A DNA stretch of 22,817 nucleotides, from the NCBI GenBank assembly GCA_013203245.1, contig JABMOR010000021.1, forward strand, positions 1 to 22,817, read 5' to 3'. Below the pieces are notes generated by a model. The model had not been told where the DNA came from and searched no databases. It saw only the letters and a program-made list of their open reading frames with translations. Of this stretch, positions 1-7,350 are shown piece after piece. The first letter of the stretch is position 1. Each line of letters starts with the position of its first letter. Both the position numbers and the translations under genes were made by a program. The stretch comes from Candidatus Nitrosopumilus sp. GTDB lineage: Archaea > Thermoproteota > Nitrososphaeria > Nitrososphaerales > Nitrosopumilaceae.

Positions 1-183
1 GAAGAAGATTTGTTTCAAATAAAATCTTCATCTGATCCTGAAAAATCATATTTTGTAACATCTGATACTTGCGAATGCCCTGGGTTCAAAAATTTCTATA
101 AATTTCATCATGGGAAGGGGTTAAAGGCTAATTGCTCTCATTTAGAGGCAATTAGAATATTCAAAGAAACCAATTCTGATTGA
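1..183 (+). CDS. SWIM-type zinc-finger protein, C-terminal end only
   Basis: The window opens inside a plus-strand gene in frame 1, and 60 codons remain before a TGA at 181-183. The fragment contains C-E-C followed 24 residues later by C-S-H, which fits the SWIM zinc-finger pattern C-x-C-x(n)-C-x-H. SWIM domains are found in archaeal and bacterial DNA-associated proteins, often next to SNF2 helicases, and bind DNA or protein. The rest of the gene lies outside the window, so the domain architecture upstream is unknown. It converges on the next gene, whose stop lies one base away. The zinc ligands are directly visible; the family assignment is reliable but the function is inferred. Confidence 0.72.
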   Translation, partial: EEDLFQIKSSSDPEKSYFVTSDTCECPGFKNFYKFHHGKGLKANCSHLEAIRIFKETNSD

Positions 184-184
184 T

Positions 185-520
185 TTATTTTAATTTTTTT
201 GAATCTATTTTTCCGACATATGCTTTGTTTTTTGTTACTATAATGGGGCGTAAAATTAACCCTGGATATTCCACCATTAATTTAATTATTTGACTGTCTG
301 TTTTTTTACCATTTTCTAAATCCAACTCCTTGTACATTTTATCCCTTTTTCTCAAAAGTTCTGATGGTTTTTTACCTGTCATTTTTATTATTTTTTTCAA
401 CTCTGTCTCTGAAAATGGCTCTTTGAAGAAATCTCTTTTTTCAACATCTGCATTCATTCGTTCAATTTCTGTAATTGCTTTTTTACATGTGATGCATGTG
501 GGTTTATGAAATATTTTCAT
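185..520 (-). CDS. ArsC/Spx-family thioredoxin-fold protein (arsenate reductase-like)
   Basis: This 111-residue protein has the length and layout of the ArsC/Spx/YffB family. A C-I-T-C redox motif lies at Cys9 and Cys12, directly after the first beta strand (MKIFHKPT). A conserved 'GLILRPII' segment near residue 90 supplies the Arg-Pro pair typical of the family. Members are cytoplasmic thiol proteins that reduce arsenate using glutathione/glutaredoxin or thioredoxin, or act as redox-sensing adaptors (Spx). The CxxC arrangement is closer to Spx and YffB than to classical single-cysteine E. coli ArsC. No ars operon genes are adjacent, so a true arsenate reductase role is not supported by context. 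A T-rich TATA-like element at about 542-551 lies about 25 bases before the ATG, as expected for a leaderless archaeal transcript. Confidence 0.8.
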   Translation of the reverse strand: MKIFHKPTCITCKKAITEIERMNADVEKRDFFKEPFSETELKKIIKMTGKKPSELLRKRDKMYKELDLENGKKTDSQIIKLMVEYPGLILRPIIVTKNKAYVGKIDSKKLK

Positions 521-679
521 TACTGTTTTGTTCGTTAGTTTGGTTTAAAAATTGTTTAGACAAGTTAAGCACACACTTCATTTTCCTAACTGGGAATGGC
601 ATGGTAATGGAATATCTATTTTCATTAATTTTTAATATGTAATTTTGAATATGGTGCGCGCGTATAATTTATCAATCGT

Positions 680-1588
680 TTATTCTTCGTCAGTTTGACT
701 TTCTTCTAAATTGTCTTCAGATTTATCTAAATATTTTTCATTAAATTGTTCAAGAACTTCTTTTGGAATTGCTAATCTATCTAGATATGCTTGCCTTGCT
801 TCTTCATATGTGCCTCCGTTTGCAATAATTTCTTCTTTAATTTTTTGGGCATCTGCAAAATTATTTTGTGTAAACTCCAACTGGCTTATGACTAAATCTT
901 TGATTTTTGGATTTAGACCTGCGATATAGTCCTCGTATTGATATCCTCCATAGGTTCCTGCACCTGGAGCATATTCTTCTATTGCTTGAGTTCTTAATTC
1001 TTCAGCACTTCTTCTCTGTTGTTCTAAGAATATTTGCTCTGTATTTGGTTCTCTCGCTTCTCTCTGTTCTGCGATTAATTCGTTAAGTAAACTATGATAA
1101 TATTTGAATAATGTTTGACCTATTGGATTTTTTTCAAAATCACTTTCATTGGAACTAAGATATTTTATTGCCTCATCAGTTGATAATTTCTCTTGAAGCG
1201 CTGAAACTGGTGTGGTGTCCCCCTTTACTTGGAATTCTGTACTTGAGAATCCTGTCATCCCATACCATGTTGCAATTGCATTAACTGTGTATGTTCCTGG
1301 AATTCTCTGAAAATTGACAAATTCTCCTCTAAATGTACCATCAGGAGATGTGAATGCTTTGGTGGTGTCTGATCCTGCTCTGATTAGAACTTCTACTCCC
1401 GTATTTGTCTTATATGCGTGGTCTACTACTCTGCCTGTAACAACTACTGTTTCTCCAGGATACACTGCTCCTTTCTCCATGTTTAATTCCACTATGAATT
1501 GCCAAAGTTCTGCCTCAGAAGTTGGAATAAATGAGAATAACATCAAAAATGAAAACAATCCTATGACTATAGCCTTATTTCTATACAC
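680..1588 (-). CDS. Secreted protein with Ig-like/carboxypeptidase-regulatory-like domain
   Basis: The 302-residue product begins with a clear Sec signal peptide: a basic start, a hydrophobic core and 'PTSEA' around residue 26. Residues about 30-122 form a beta-rich segment with 'VYPGETVVVTGRV' and 'GTYTVNAIA', typical of Ig-like or carboxypeptidase-regulatory-like repeats in thaumarchaeal exported proteins. Residues about 125-302 are charged and Glu/Gln-rich, probably helical. No C-terminal membrane anchor or sorting motif is visible, so the protein is probably periplasmic or released. The start is a GTG at 1586-1588; the nearby ATG at 1588-1590 is out of frame and terminates quickly. A TATA-like stretch lies about 20 bases upstream. 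The precise role is unknown; involvement in the cell envelope is inference. Confidence 0.72.
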   Translation of the reverse strand: MYRNKAIVIGLFSFLMLFSFIPTSEAELWQFIVELNMEKGAVYPGETVVVTGRVVDHAYKTNTGVEVLIRAGSDTTKAFTSPDGTFRGEFVNFQRIPGTYTVNAIATWYGMTGFSSTEFQVKGDTTPVSALQEKLSTDEAIKYLSSNESDFEKNPIGQTLFKYYHSLLNELIAEQREAREPNTEQIFLEQQRRSAEELRTQAIEEYAPGAGTYGGYQYEDYIAGLNPKIKDLVISQLEFTQNNFADAQKIKEEIIANGGTYEEARQAYLDRLAIPKEVLEQFNEKYLDKSEDNLEESQTDEE

Positions 1589-1749
1589 ATGCTATCATTT
1601 TGATTTATACAGTTAAGACAAAGTATGAATAAAAATTCGCTATTTTTCAATTTTAATTGAGTAATTTTGTTTCTTTTGGACCTTGGGGCTTTGTCAATTT
1701 TACAATCCCTACATATTCTTAAACCTCGGAAATCACTCTATCTTAAATC

Positions 1750-2409
1750 ATGGATTTGGAAAAGTTCAGAAATGATGTTTTTGAGATGATTGATAAACTC
1801 TCAAAAAATCTAAAAGGAAACGATGTCTCTAAACTAAATTATGTTGGGCAGCAATTAATTGGAATGTATAAAAAAAATCTGGTAAAAATCAATCACTCTG
1901 TTTTAGAATTGATCTGCGCAAGCACTCTAATTTCAAGGGGTTATGCTGTTGAAGTTGAAAAAGACGTTTCTGAAATTCTTGTATGTGATATTTATGCAAA
2001 AAAAGGTGGTGGAAATACTATCATAGAAATTGAAACCGGATTTACTCCTCCAGAACATGCAATGGATACTATAGATTATTTTTCTGCAAGGATAATGAGT
2101 AAGATTGCAAGGTATAGCCAACACTGTTCAAAATTTTCTTTGGCGACACCTGTAGTTGGAATTTTACCAATTTCCAAAATTTTTCTATTGCCCCCTAATG
2201 CACGTAAGAAAGAAGATGTACAGAAAATTAAGGATCTATGTGATCGCTATTACAAGAATCCACCAATAAAATATGATGATATCCTAAATGCTCACCTTCA
2301 TTCGATATATCTAATTAATATCGATAAAGGATTTGCAAAAGAACTTGATCCACAAGGATACGTGGATTTAACAAATAGTCTACTTGAACGAAGCGAAGTT
2401 GAGTACTGA
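1750..2409 (+). CDS. Conserved hypothetical, possible PD-(D/E)XK nuclease-fold protein
   Basis: This 219-residue cytosolic protein has no signal peptide. Residues about 48-97 resemble the core of restriction-endonuclease-like folds: a helix with Glu53, then a strand ending in 'VCDIY' (Asp80), a turn, and a strand 'IIEIETG' (Glu93, Glu95). In that fold an Asp and an E-x-K pair bind metal. Here the final Lys is replaced by Glu95, so either catalysis is altered or the match is structural only. The C-terminal half is mixed helix and strand with no recognised motif. The gene stands alone after a TATA-like 'cttaaa' about 29 bases before the ATG. The gene call is secure; the nuclease proposal is an inference from motif spacing. 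Confidence 0.7.
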   Translation: MDLEKFRNDVFEMIDKLSKNLKGNDVSKLNYVGQQLIGMYKKNLVKINHSVLELICASTLISRGYAVEVEKDVSEILVCDIYAKKGGGNTIIEIETGFTPPEHAMDTIDYFSARIMSKIARYSQHCSKFSLATPVVGILPISKIFLLPPNARKKEDVQKIKDLCDRYYKNPPIKYDDILNAHLHSIYLINIDKGFAKELDPQGYVDLTNSLLERSEVEY

Positions 2410-2460
2410 GACTCTAAAATAGAAAAAATTCAAATTCTCCTATTTCTTAGCATAACTGAG

Positions 2461-2595
2461 ATGATTTGTGCAGCGTGTGAAACAAGAAAGCACTTTGAGT
2501 GTATAGACTGTATGAATAACCATAGTACTCATCTTTGCAGCTGTGATTGCCATGATGAGAATACTGTATCTCACGAAGTTGGCAAATCGCATTAA
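2461..2595 (+). CDS. Tiny Cys/His-rich protein, probable zinc binder
   Basis: A 44-codon frame from ATG to TAA encodes a protein with seven cysteines and several histidines. C-x2-C pairs lie at residues 3/6 and 14/17, and a C-S-C-D-C-H cluster begins at residue 26. The spacing would support one or two treble-clef or zinc-ribbon sites. It lies 51 bases after the preceding gene and stops two bases before the end of the convergent PAC2 gene. No family is recognised with certainty. The density of paired cysteines in such a short frame makes a non-coding explanation unlikely. Confidence 0.6.
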   Translation: MICAACETRKHFECIDCMNNHSTHLCSCDCHDENTVSHEVGKSH

Positions 2596-2597
2596 AT

Positions 2598-3278
2598 TTA
2601 GTTTTTAAATTTTCTTTCAATATCTTGAGCCATAATTTCTAATTGACTCGTATCCCCTAATTTTCTATATGTCAATTTTTCTAAGGTTTTGATGATGCTA
2701 ATTGCTGATCTATATTGAGGAATTTCAGGTTCATTTAGTTCTCCATACATTCCAATTCCTTGAATTTCATTTTTCTTTGCAAACCCAAGTATTAGTCCAT
2801 TAAATCCTGTTATGATTGACTTTTGTGGTGTGGTTTCAACATCCAGTCCTTCCATTTGATTAGTTAACTCTCTTGATGTTGTAGTGATGTATGTTTTTGG
2901 GTTCTTACCAAATATTCGATTAGTGTGAAAACCTCCTAGTGTGTAGATGAACTTTGCAGAATGCTTCTTTGCTATGTCTATGACATCTTGACACAAAGCG
3001 TTTAACTCATTATTGCTCTGTGGTTGACCCTTGCCTCCGCCAAAAACTATCAAATCATCTGTGTATTTGTATTCCCATTTTTCATCAGGAAGATCAATGT
3101 ATCCCCCTTTATCGATAATGTATGTTGGAAATGATGTTTTTGCTGTCCTGAAAGTTTTTGTTCCAAGTGATTCATTGATGAAATTTACAACTATATTCCC
3201 AACATTTCCCATGTCTTGCATTGCTGCGATGATTATTGGTTTTTTCACATCTGGTTCTTCGTTTTGAATGAATTCCAT
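2598..3278 (-). CDS. PAC2-family protein (proteasome-assembly-chaperone-like)
   Basis: The 226-residue protein shows the landmarks of the archaeal PAC2 family (COG1938/COG2047 group): an early 'AMQDMGNVGNIV' segment, a central 'LIVFGGGKGQPQS' strand-turn, 'IYTLGGFHTN' and 'TGFNGLILG'. The family is homologous to eukaryotic proteasome assembly chaperone 2 and is often annotated as an ATP-grasp-superfamily relative. In archaea its role is not settled, although the 20S proteasome is present in these organisms. The protein has no signal peptide. A perfect 9-1-9 palindrome overlaps the promoter position immediately upstream. The gene converges on the small Cys-rich gene with a two-base gap. Family assignment is confident; function is inferred. 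Confidence 0.85.
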   Translation of the reverse strand: MEFIQNEEPDVKKPIIIAAMQDMGNVGNIVVNFINESLGTKTFRTAKTSFPTYIIDKGGYIDLPDEKWEYKYTDDLIVFGGGKGQPQSNNELNALCQDVIDIAKKHSAKFIYTLGGFHTNRIFGKNPKTYITTTSRELTNQMEGLDVETTPQKSIITGFNGLILGFAKKNEIQGIGMYGELNEPEIPQYRSAISIIKTLEKLTYRKLGDTSQLEIMAQDIERKFKN

Positions 3279-3286
3279 GATTCATC

Positions 3287-3305
3287 TAAAATTCAATGAA
3301 TTTTA
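3287..3305. promoter_or_regulatory. Perfect 9-1-9 palindrome at the PAC2 gene promoter
   Basis: The 19 bases consist of TAAAATTCA, a single A, and its exact reverse complement TGAATTTTA. They lie 9-27 bases upstream of the PAC2 start codon on the minus strand, where the TATA box and start site of a leaderless transcript would fall. It could be an operator for a dimeric repressor. AT-rich DNA yields short palindromes by chance, but nine perfect pairs at the promoter is notable. Confidence 0.4.
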
Positions 3306-3699
3306 AACGTATGTTGAATTTAAAAAATTAGTGAGTTTTGAATCTGTTTGAAATTTTTTCATTGTCTCTTTAAATTATATTTTTGAATACTGTTCAATCA
3401 TAATTATTTAATGATATTTTTTCTAAAATACTAACCAGTATGATTATATGAATTTCTTTAAATCAAAATATTTCCTGATTTTTAATTGAAATATCTTATT
3501 TTTCTTGTTTATTGGATTTTATATTTTCTAAAATCCCTTAATTTTTCACTATTTTGTGCCTATGGATTTACCTTGAAAATTTTCCCCTAATGTTGAAACT
3601 ATTATCATATTTTAACTCTTGTAGAATTTTAATTTCTTTTTTAATGATCGAGAAAAATATGAAGATTCATAAGGCAAAAAAACTTTCTGTCGACAAATT
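3306..3699. other. AT-rich intergenic region
   Basis: Nearly 400 bases between the divergent PAC2 and SNF2 genes contain T-tracts and short A/T palindromes but no open frame with coding character and no RNA gene that could be recognised. It must hold the SNF2 promoter. An 'aaaaatatg' element near 3653-3661 is the best TATA candidate, but it would imply a leader of about 20 bases. Confidence 0.5.
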
Positions 3700-5424
3700 A
3701 TGGAGACATCGATGGAAAATATTGGTACATTAGAGTATGTTCTTGACAAATACTCTAAAATCTGGAGCTGGAAAGTTACAGGTGATCGCGCAGTCAATAT
3801 GATATCTAGGCTTGTCACAGAGGCATGGTATGGGGAAAACATCAATGAAATAATTATTCCTGATAATACTGAAACTGTAAAACAACTAAAACTCATAATG
3901 GATAGATACCCTCTTGAAATTTTATCCAAATCTATTTGGCAAAGAAAAATTATCAAGACATATGCTCCAAAGCCTACTTTACCTCCAATTAAGCTGAAAC
4001 TTAAACGAGCAAAATCCGGTGAACAATTTAGAGGCAAATTATTAAATTTCCAAAAAGAAGGATTGGACTTTTTACTAAAATCCTCTGGAAATGCATTACT
4101 AGCTGATGAAATGGGTCTTGGAAAAACTGTTCAAACGCTTTCTTATGCTGCAACTGAAAAACATACGTTTCCTATACTTGTTGTTGCACCACTAGTCACC
4201 TTAAACAATTGGGAACGTGAAATACAAAAATTCCTAAAGAAGAAAAGTAGGAATGGTAGAATCATTGAATCTGAATCTCCAAATGTTACCATGATTAGAA
4301 CTGGAAAATCTGCAGAACTTCCCACATCTGATATTTACTTGATCAATTATGAATTACTTTTCAAAAGAGATGATGATTTAGCAAAATTGGGATTAAAGAC
4401 AATAGTGTGTGACGAGGTACATAATTTGAGGTCAAAAACAACTCAAAAATACAAAGCTGTGAAAAAATTAGCCGCTCTACCATCAATTCTTTACAGGATT
4501 GGTCTTTCTGGAACCCCTATCTACAATCGTGGCTCAGAAATTTGGCCAATTATTGATATCCTAAAACCTGGGTTGCTTGGAAGTTTTAAGGAATTCTGCG
4601 AGTACTTTTGCTATGTGAATGAAAAAGGCAAAGCAATTGTTCTAGAAAATAAACGTGCGTCTCTTAGAAATGAACTACAAAAACATGTGATGCTTCGAAG
4701 AAAAAAATCAGATGTTCTAAAAGAACTCAAAGACAAGGTTCGTTACAAGGAAGTCATTGCTGCAGATACTGATTACTATCTTGAAGAATTAAATAAAATC
4801 TGGCAGAAGGTTGAATCCGAGCAAAAAGATGCTGACTCTGAATTTATCAAATCTGCATCATATCACAGAGCAATTCAAAGTGAAAGACAAATTGCAGGAA
4901 TTGCAAAAGTTCCACATGTGATTAATTTTGTAAAAAATATTATGGAGATTGAAGAAAGTGTTGTAGTATTTTGTCATCATAAGGTAATTCACAAATTACT
5001 TCATGATAGTTTGCAAGAGTTTTCCCCAGTATCTATTATTGGTGGACAATCTGATTCATTTCGTCAAAATGAAATAGACAAATTCCAAAGAGGCGAATCA
5101 AAATTAATGATTGCTGGAATTCGTGCTGGAAATGTGGGTATTAATTTGACTAGGGCAAAATATGTCATTTTTGCTGAACTTGATTGGAGTCCTGCTATTC
5201 ACAGACAAGCAGAAGATAGACTTCACAGAATAGGTCAGAAAAATACTGTATTTGCATACTATTTGATTGGGCAAGGAACCCTTGATGATCATGTTGCCAA
5301 TATTTTAGTAGATAAGAGCTATGAGATTGATGCAATCATGGATGAATCTGCAGAAAATTATGAGGATAAAGACAAGGCTGAACTTATTCTTGCTCAAATT
5401 CAAGATAAAATTCGCTCAAAATAA
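3700..5424 (+). CDS. SNF2-family DNA-dependent ATPase / helicase-like protein
   Basis: The 574-residue protein carries all main SNF2 motifs: Walker A 'DEMGLGKT' (136-143), motif Ia 'VVAPLVTLNNWEREI', the Walker B variant D-E-V-H (238-241), motif III S-G-T (270-272), 'AGNVGINLT' (476-484) and motif VI 'DRLHRIGQ' (506-513). Such enzymes use ATP to translocate on double-stranded DNA and remodel or reanneal it. The short N-terminal 110 residues contain no bromo-, chromo- or SWIM domain. The compact core and 'LLNFQKEGLDFLL' entry recall the SMARCAL1/HARP-like branch, but that subfamily call is tentative. A SWIM zinc-finger protein ends at the left window edge about 3.5 kb away, which may be coincidental. 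An alternative ATG lies four codons downstream; the first was kept because nothing favours the second. Confidence 0.93.
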   Translation: METSMENIGTLEYVLDKYSKIWSWKVTGDRAVNMISRLVTEAWYGENINEIIIPDNTETVKQLKLIMDRYPLEILSKSIWQRKIIKTYAPKPTLPPIKLKLKRAKSGEQFRGKLLNFQKEGLDFLLKSSGNALLADEMGLGKTVQTLSYAATEKHTFPILVVAPLVTLNNWEREIQKFLKKKSRNGRIIESESPNVTMIRTGKSAELPTSDIYLINYELLFKRDDDLAKLGLKTIVCDEVHNLRSKTTQKYKAVKKLAALPSILYRIGLSGTPIYNRGSEIWPIIDILKPGLLGSFKEFCEYFCYVNEKGKAIVLENKRASLRNELQKHVMLRRKKSDVLKELKDKVRYKEVIAADTDYYLEELNKIWQKVESEQKDADSEFIKSASYHRAIQSERQIAGIAKVPHVINFVKNIMEIEESVVVFCHHKVIHKLLHDSLQEFSPVSIIGGQSDSFRQNEIDKFQRGESKLMIAGIRAGNVGINLTRAKYVIFAELDWSPAIHRQAEDRLHRIGQKNTVFAYYLIGQGTLDDHVANILVDKSYEIDAIMDESAENYEDKDKAELILAQIQDKIRSK

Positions 5425-5515
5425 TCTAGACGTATAGAAAAACGAGAATTATGATCTACTATATGCAGACAACAATAACTCGTTTAGAGCACTTTTTGAG
5501 TGATTTTCGATAATC

Positions 5516-5523
5516 TGATAAAT
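5516..5523 (+). promoter_or_regulatory. TATA-like box for small membrane peptide gene
   Basis: The sequence 'gataaata' is centred about 26 bases before the ATG at 5546, the spacing expected for a leaderless archaeal transcript. It supports the small gene downstream. Confidence 0.45.
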
Positions 5524-5545
5524 AGGTAATCCTGATCATAAATGT

Positions 5546-5719
5546 ATGAAATTCATATTGTTAATGATTGGAGCAATTGCACTTGTTTTAGCATTGATAA
5601 CACTCTTCTTAATTCCATTTATTGATGAGTTTGAAACCTTCAATTGTATTACAACCCCCTGTGACATGCCAAAAATTACTATTGTAGAAAAGATAGTACA
5701 GTCATTTATCGGGGAATAA
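5546..5719 (+). CDS. Small single-pass membrane or exported peptide
   Basis: A 57-residue frame begins ATG-AAA and runs to TAA. Residues 3-25 are a continuous hydrophobic stretch (ILLMIGAIALVLALITLFLI), followed by 'PFIDEFETFNC' and a hydrophilic tail with two cysteines (Cys34, Cys39). This is the layout of a signal anchor with a short extracytoplasmic domain in which the two cysteines might form a disulfide. A well-placed TATA box at 5516-5523 supports transcription. No family is recognised. The strong hydrophobic pattern and promoter make it likely real. Confidence 0.6.
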   Translation: MKFILLMIGAIALVLALITLFLIPFIDEFETFNCITTPCDMPKITIVEKIVQSFIGE

Positions 5720-5800
5720 ATTCTAAATCTCTATACTATATGGTCGTGATATTGGGATTGTTAGGAAACCTTAATGCTTATCTAAGTAAATTAGAACAGA

Positions 5801-5914
5801 TTGAATTGTTTTAGATGCGATGGTAAAGGTAAGTTCATGAATGAATTTGGTATACTGGAAAAATGTGAGTCATGTCAAGGTGCTGATATGACTTTTGAAA
5901 AGAATGACTCTTAA
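5801..5914 (+). CDS. Tiny zinc-ribbon peptide with DnaJ-like Cys motif
   Basis: A 37-codon frame contains C-F-R-C-D-G-K-G-K and, 16 residues later, C-E-S-C-Q-G. This matches half of the C-x2-C-x-G-x-G zinc-binding motif known from DnaJ central domains and from many stand-alone archaeal zinc ribbons. An in-frame stop lies two codons before a TTG at 5801, which is the only plausible start, so the assignment rests on a non-ATG codon. It follows the small membrane peptide by about 80 bases. Function is unknown; it could be a nucleic-acid or protein-binding adaptor. Confidence 0.5.
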   Translation: MNCFRCDGKGKFMNEFGILEKCESCQGADMTFEKNDS

Positions 5915-5960
5915 TCCATAAACCAATACTTGATTTGTGTAAAGAATACGTGAAAACAAT

Positions 5961-5973
5961 CGCTAATTTAGCG
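5961..5973. repeat. Perfect 6-1-6 palindrome, possible 3' hairpin
   Basis: CGCTAA, one T, then TTAGCG. It lies 15-27 bases beyond the 3' end of the minus-strand winged-helix gene, and on that strand it is followed by a T-rich stretch, so it could help end that transcript. The pairing can be extended by three more positions with one G-T wobble. It could equally be a protein-binding site. Confidence 0.35.
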
Positions 5974-5987
5974 GTTAACTGGCACAA

Positions 5988-6602
5988 CTAAATTTCTAAT
6001 TTACTTTTTAGTTTGGATAATTTTTCAATAATTGTATCTTTTTTTATTTCTTCTAATTGGGAATTTTGAATTTCTTTTATCACTTCATCAACAATACTTA
6101 GAATTTCGATTTCTGGTTTTATTTCTCCAAAATTTACATTGTTGAATCCTTCACTTTCTGTCTTGTCGATCTCCTCTATGCCTTCAGGGAGAATTTCATA
6201 TACTTTGATTATTTTTTCATCTATTCTCTGTGGCGACATTAACACAAATTGATTTTTTCGTAATTTCTCAATATCTTCGTCCAATTCATTTCTTGAAATT
6301 TTTAAAATATCTTCGATTTGATCAATACTGCATGATTTTATTTGTAATAATCGTAAAATCTTTGCCCACGTTGGAATATTTTTACTCCAAAGAATTTCTC
6401 TTGCTAATTCTGTAATTGAAAATGAGCCATCTTTATTCAATGATAACATTTTTCTATCTTTTAATGTTGCAAGAGAATCTAGAATTTTCCCTACTCCTAA
6501 TCTCTTTAATTTTGAATTCTCTAGATTATTCTCATTAAATGTCCCGTTTTCATTTACTGCTAAATGTAAAATTTCTAAATCAATAGTTCCTAGTTTTCTC
6601 AT
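5988..6602 (-). CDS. Winged-helix-like putative regulator, conserved hypothetical
   Basis: The 204-residue protein appears to contain two consecutive helix-turn-helix-like units. Residues 1-75 read as helices ending in 'LKDRKMLSLNKDGSFSI', a strand-loop-strand wing. Residues about 80-130 contain 'SIDQIEDILKISRNELDEDI', a helix-turn-helix, followed by a second wing. The C-terminal 60 residues are highly charged and likely form a coiled coil. No ligand-binding domain is visible. It is transcribed divergently from the superoxide dismutase gene across only 73 bases, so control of that gene is conceivable but unproven. A TATA-like 'gataaatc' lies about 24 bases upstream on the minus strand. Confidence 0.65.
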   Translation of the reverse strand: MRKLGTIDLEILHLAVNENGTFNENNLENSKLKRLGVGKILDSLATLKDRKMLSLNKDGSFSITELAREILWSKNIPTWAKILRLLQIKSCSIDQIEDILKISRNELDEDIEKLRKNQFVLMSPQRIDEKIIKVYEILPEGIEEIDKTESEGFNNVNFGEIKPEIEILSIVDEVIKEIQNSQLEEIKKDTIIEKLSKLKSKLEI

Positions 6603-6646
6603 ATTGCTAACTGTTCCTCAAGATTTATCATTCTTTGCACTCGAAG

Positions 6647-6654
6647 AATATATG
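6647..6654 (+). promoter_or_regulatory. TATA-like box of the superoxide dismutase gene
   Basis: The sequence 'aatatatg' is centred 26 bases before the ATG at 6676, consistent with leaderless transcription. It lies within the 73-base region shared with the divergent winged-helix-like gene. Confidence 0.5.
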
Positions 6655-6675
6655 TGGATTCCACTGATTTGATTT

Positions 6676-7296
6676 ATGGTTAGATATGAACTTCCAAGAT
6701 TGCCTTACGGGTATGATGAACTAGAACCATTCATTGATACTGAAACCATGAAGATTCATCATCAAAAACATCATCAAGCATATGTAGACGGATTAAACAA
6801 ATCTCTTGCGGATGTTGGCAGCGCATCTCATCCACAATACATCTCTTCAATTCTATCTGATTTGAAATCAATCCCTGAATCTGGAAGAAGCGCAATAAAC
6901 TTTTTTGGAGGTGGTTTTGAAAATCATAGATTATTCTGGGAAACGATGACTCCTAATGGGGATGGAAAACCTGGTGGGCAATTAGAAGATCAAATTGATG
7001 TTTACTTTGATGATTTTAAGAATTTCAAAAAAGTTTTTTCTGAAAAAGCAATTGGCATACAGGGAAGTGGTTGGTGTTGGTTAGTTTTCAATTCTACATA
7101 TCATAAAATTGAAATCATTACTACTGAAAATCAAACTAGTCCTTGGACTCTGGGAAAATTTCCGTTACTTGGTTTGGATGTTTGGGAGCATGCATATTAT
7201 TTGAAATATCAAAACAAAAGACCTGATTATGTAGAATCTTGGTGGAATGTGGTTAATTGGGATTATGTTAGTAATCGATTTTCAGAACTTGCCTGA
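6676..7296 (+). CDS. sod: Superoxide dismutase, Mn-type (Fe/Mn family)
   Basis: The 206-residue protein converts superoxide to oxygen and hydrogen peroxide in the cytoplasm. All four metal ligands are visible by comparison with the family: His28 in 'MKIHHQKHH', His84 in 'FENHRLFW', and Asp168 and His172 in 'LDVWEHAYY'. Two second-shell positions point to manganese: Gly80 four residues before His84, where Fe enzymes carry Gln, and Gln153 in 'ENQTSP'. The length and the C-terminal 'RPDYVESWWNVVNW' are standard. Ammonia oxidisers produce reactive oxygen and nitrogen species, so a constitutive role is reasonable. A cambialistic enzyme using Fe as well cannot be excluded by sequence. It lies 54 bases before a strongly promoted exported-protein gene. 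Confidence 0.96.
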   Translation: MVRYELPRLPYGYDELEPFIDTETMKIHHQKHHQAYVDGLNKSLADVGSASHPQYISSILSDLKSIPESGRSAINFFGGGFENHRLFWETMTPNGDGKPGGQLEDQIDVYFDDFKNFKKVFSEKAIGIQGSGWCWLVFNSTYHKIEIITTENQTSPWTLGKFPLLGLDVWEHAYYLKYQNKRPDYVESWWNVVNWDYVSNRFSELA

Positions 7297-7322
7297 TAAA
7301 ATTATCTGATTTGGACAAATTC

Positions 7323-7329
7323 TTTTAAA
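7323..7329 (+). promoter_or_regulatory. TATA-like box of the duplicated exported protein
   Basis: The sequence 'ttttaaa' is centred 25 bases before the ATG at 7351, with no room for a leader and Shine-Dalgarno site. Confidence 0.5.
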
Positions 7330-7350
7330 CAAAAATTCTGTTTTTCTCGT

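Noticed and set aside
3612..4037. Minus-strand 141-codon frame
   Set aside because: It overlaps the start of the SNF2 gene, has no family signature and is rich in Ser, Ile and Phe as expected from an antisense reading of AT-rich coding sequence.
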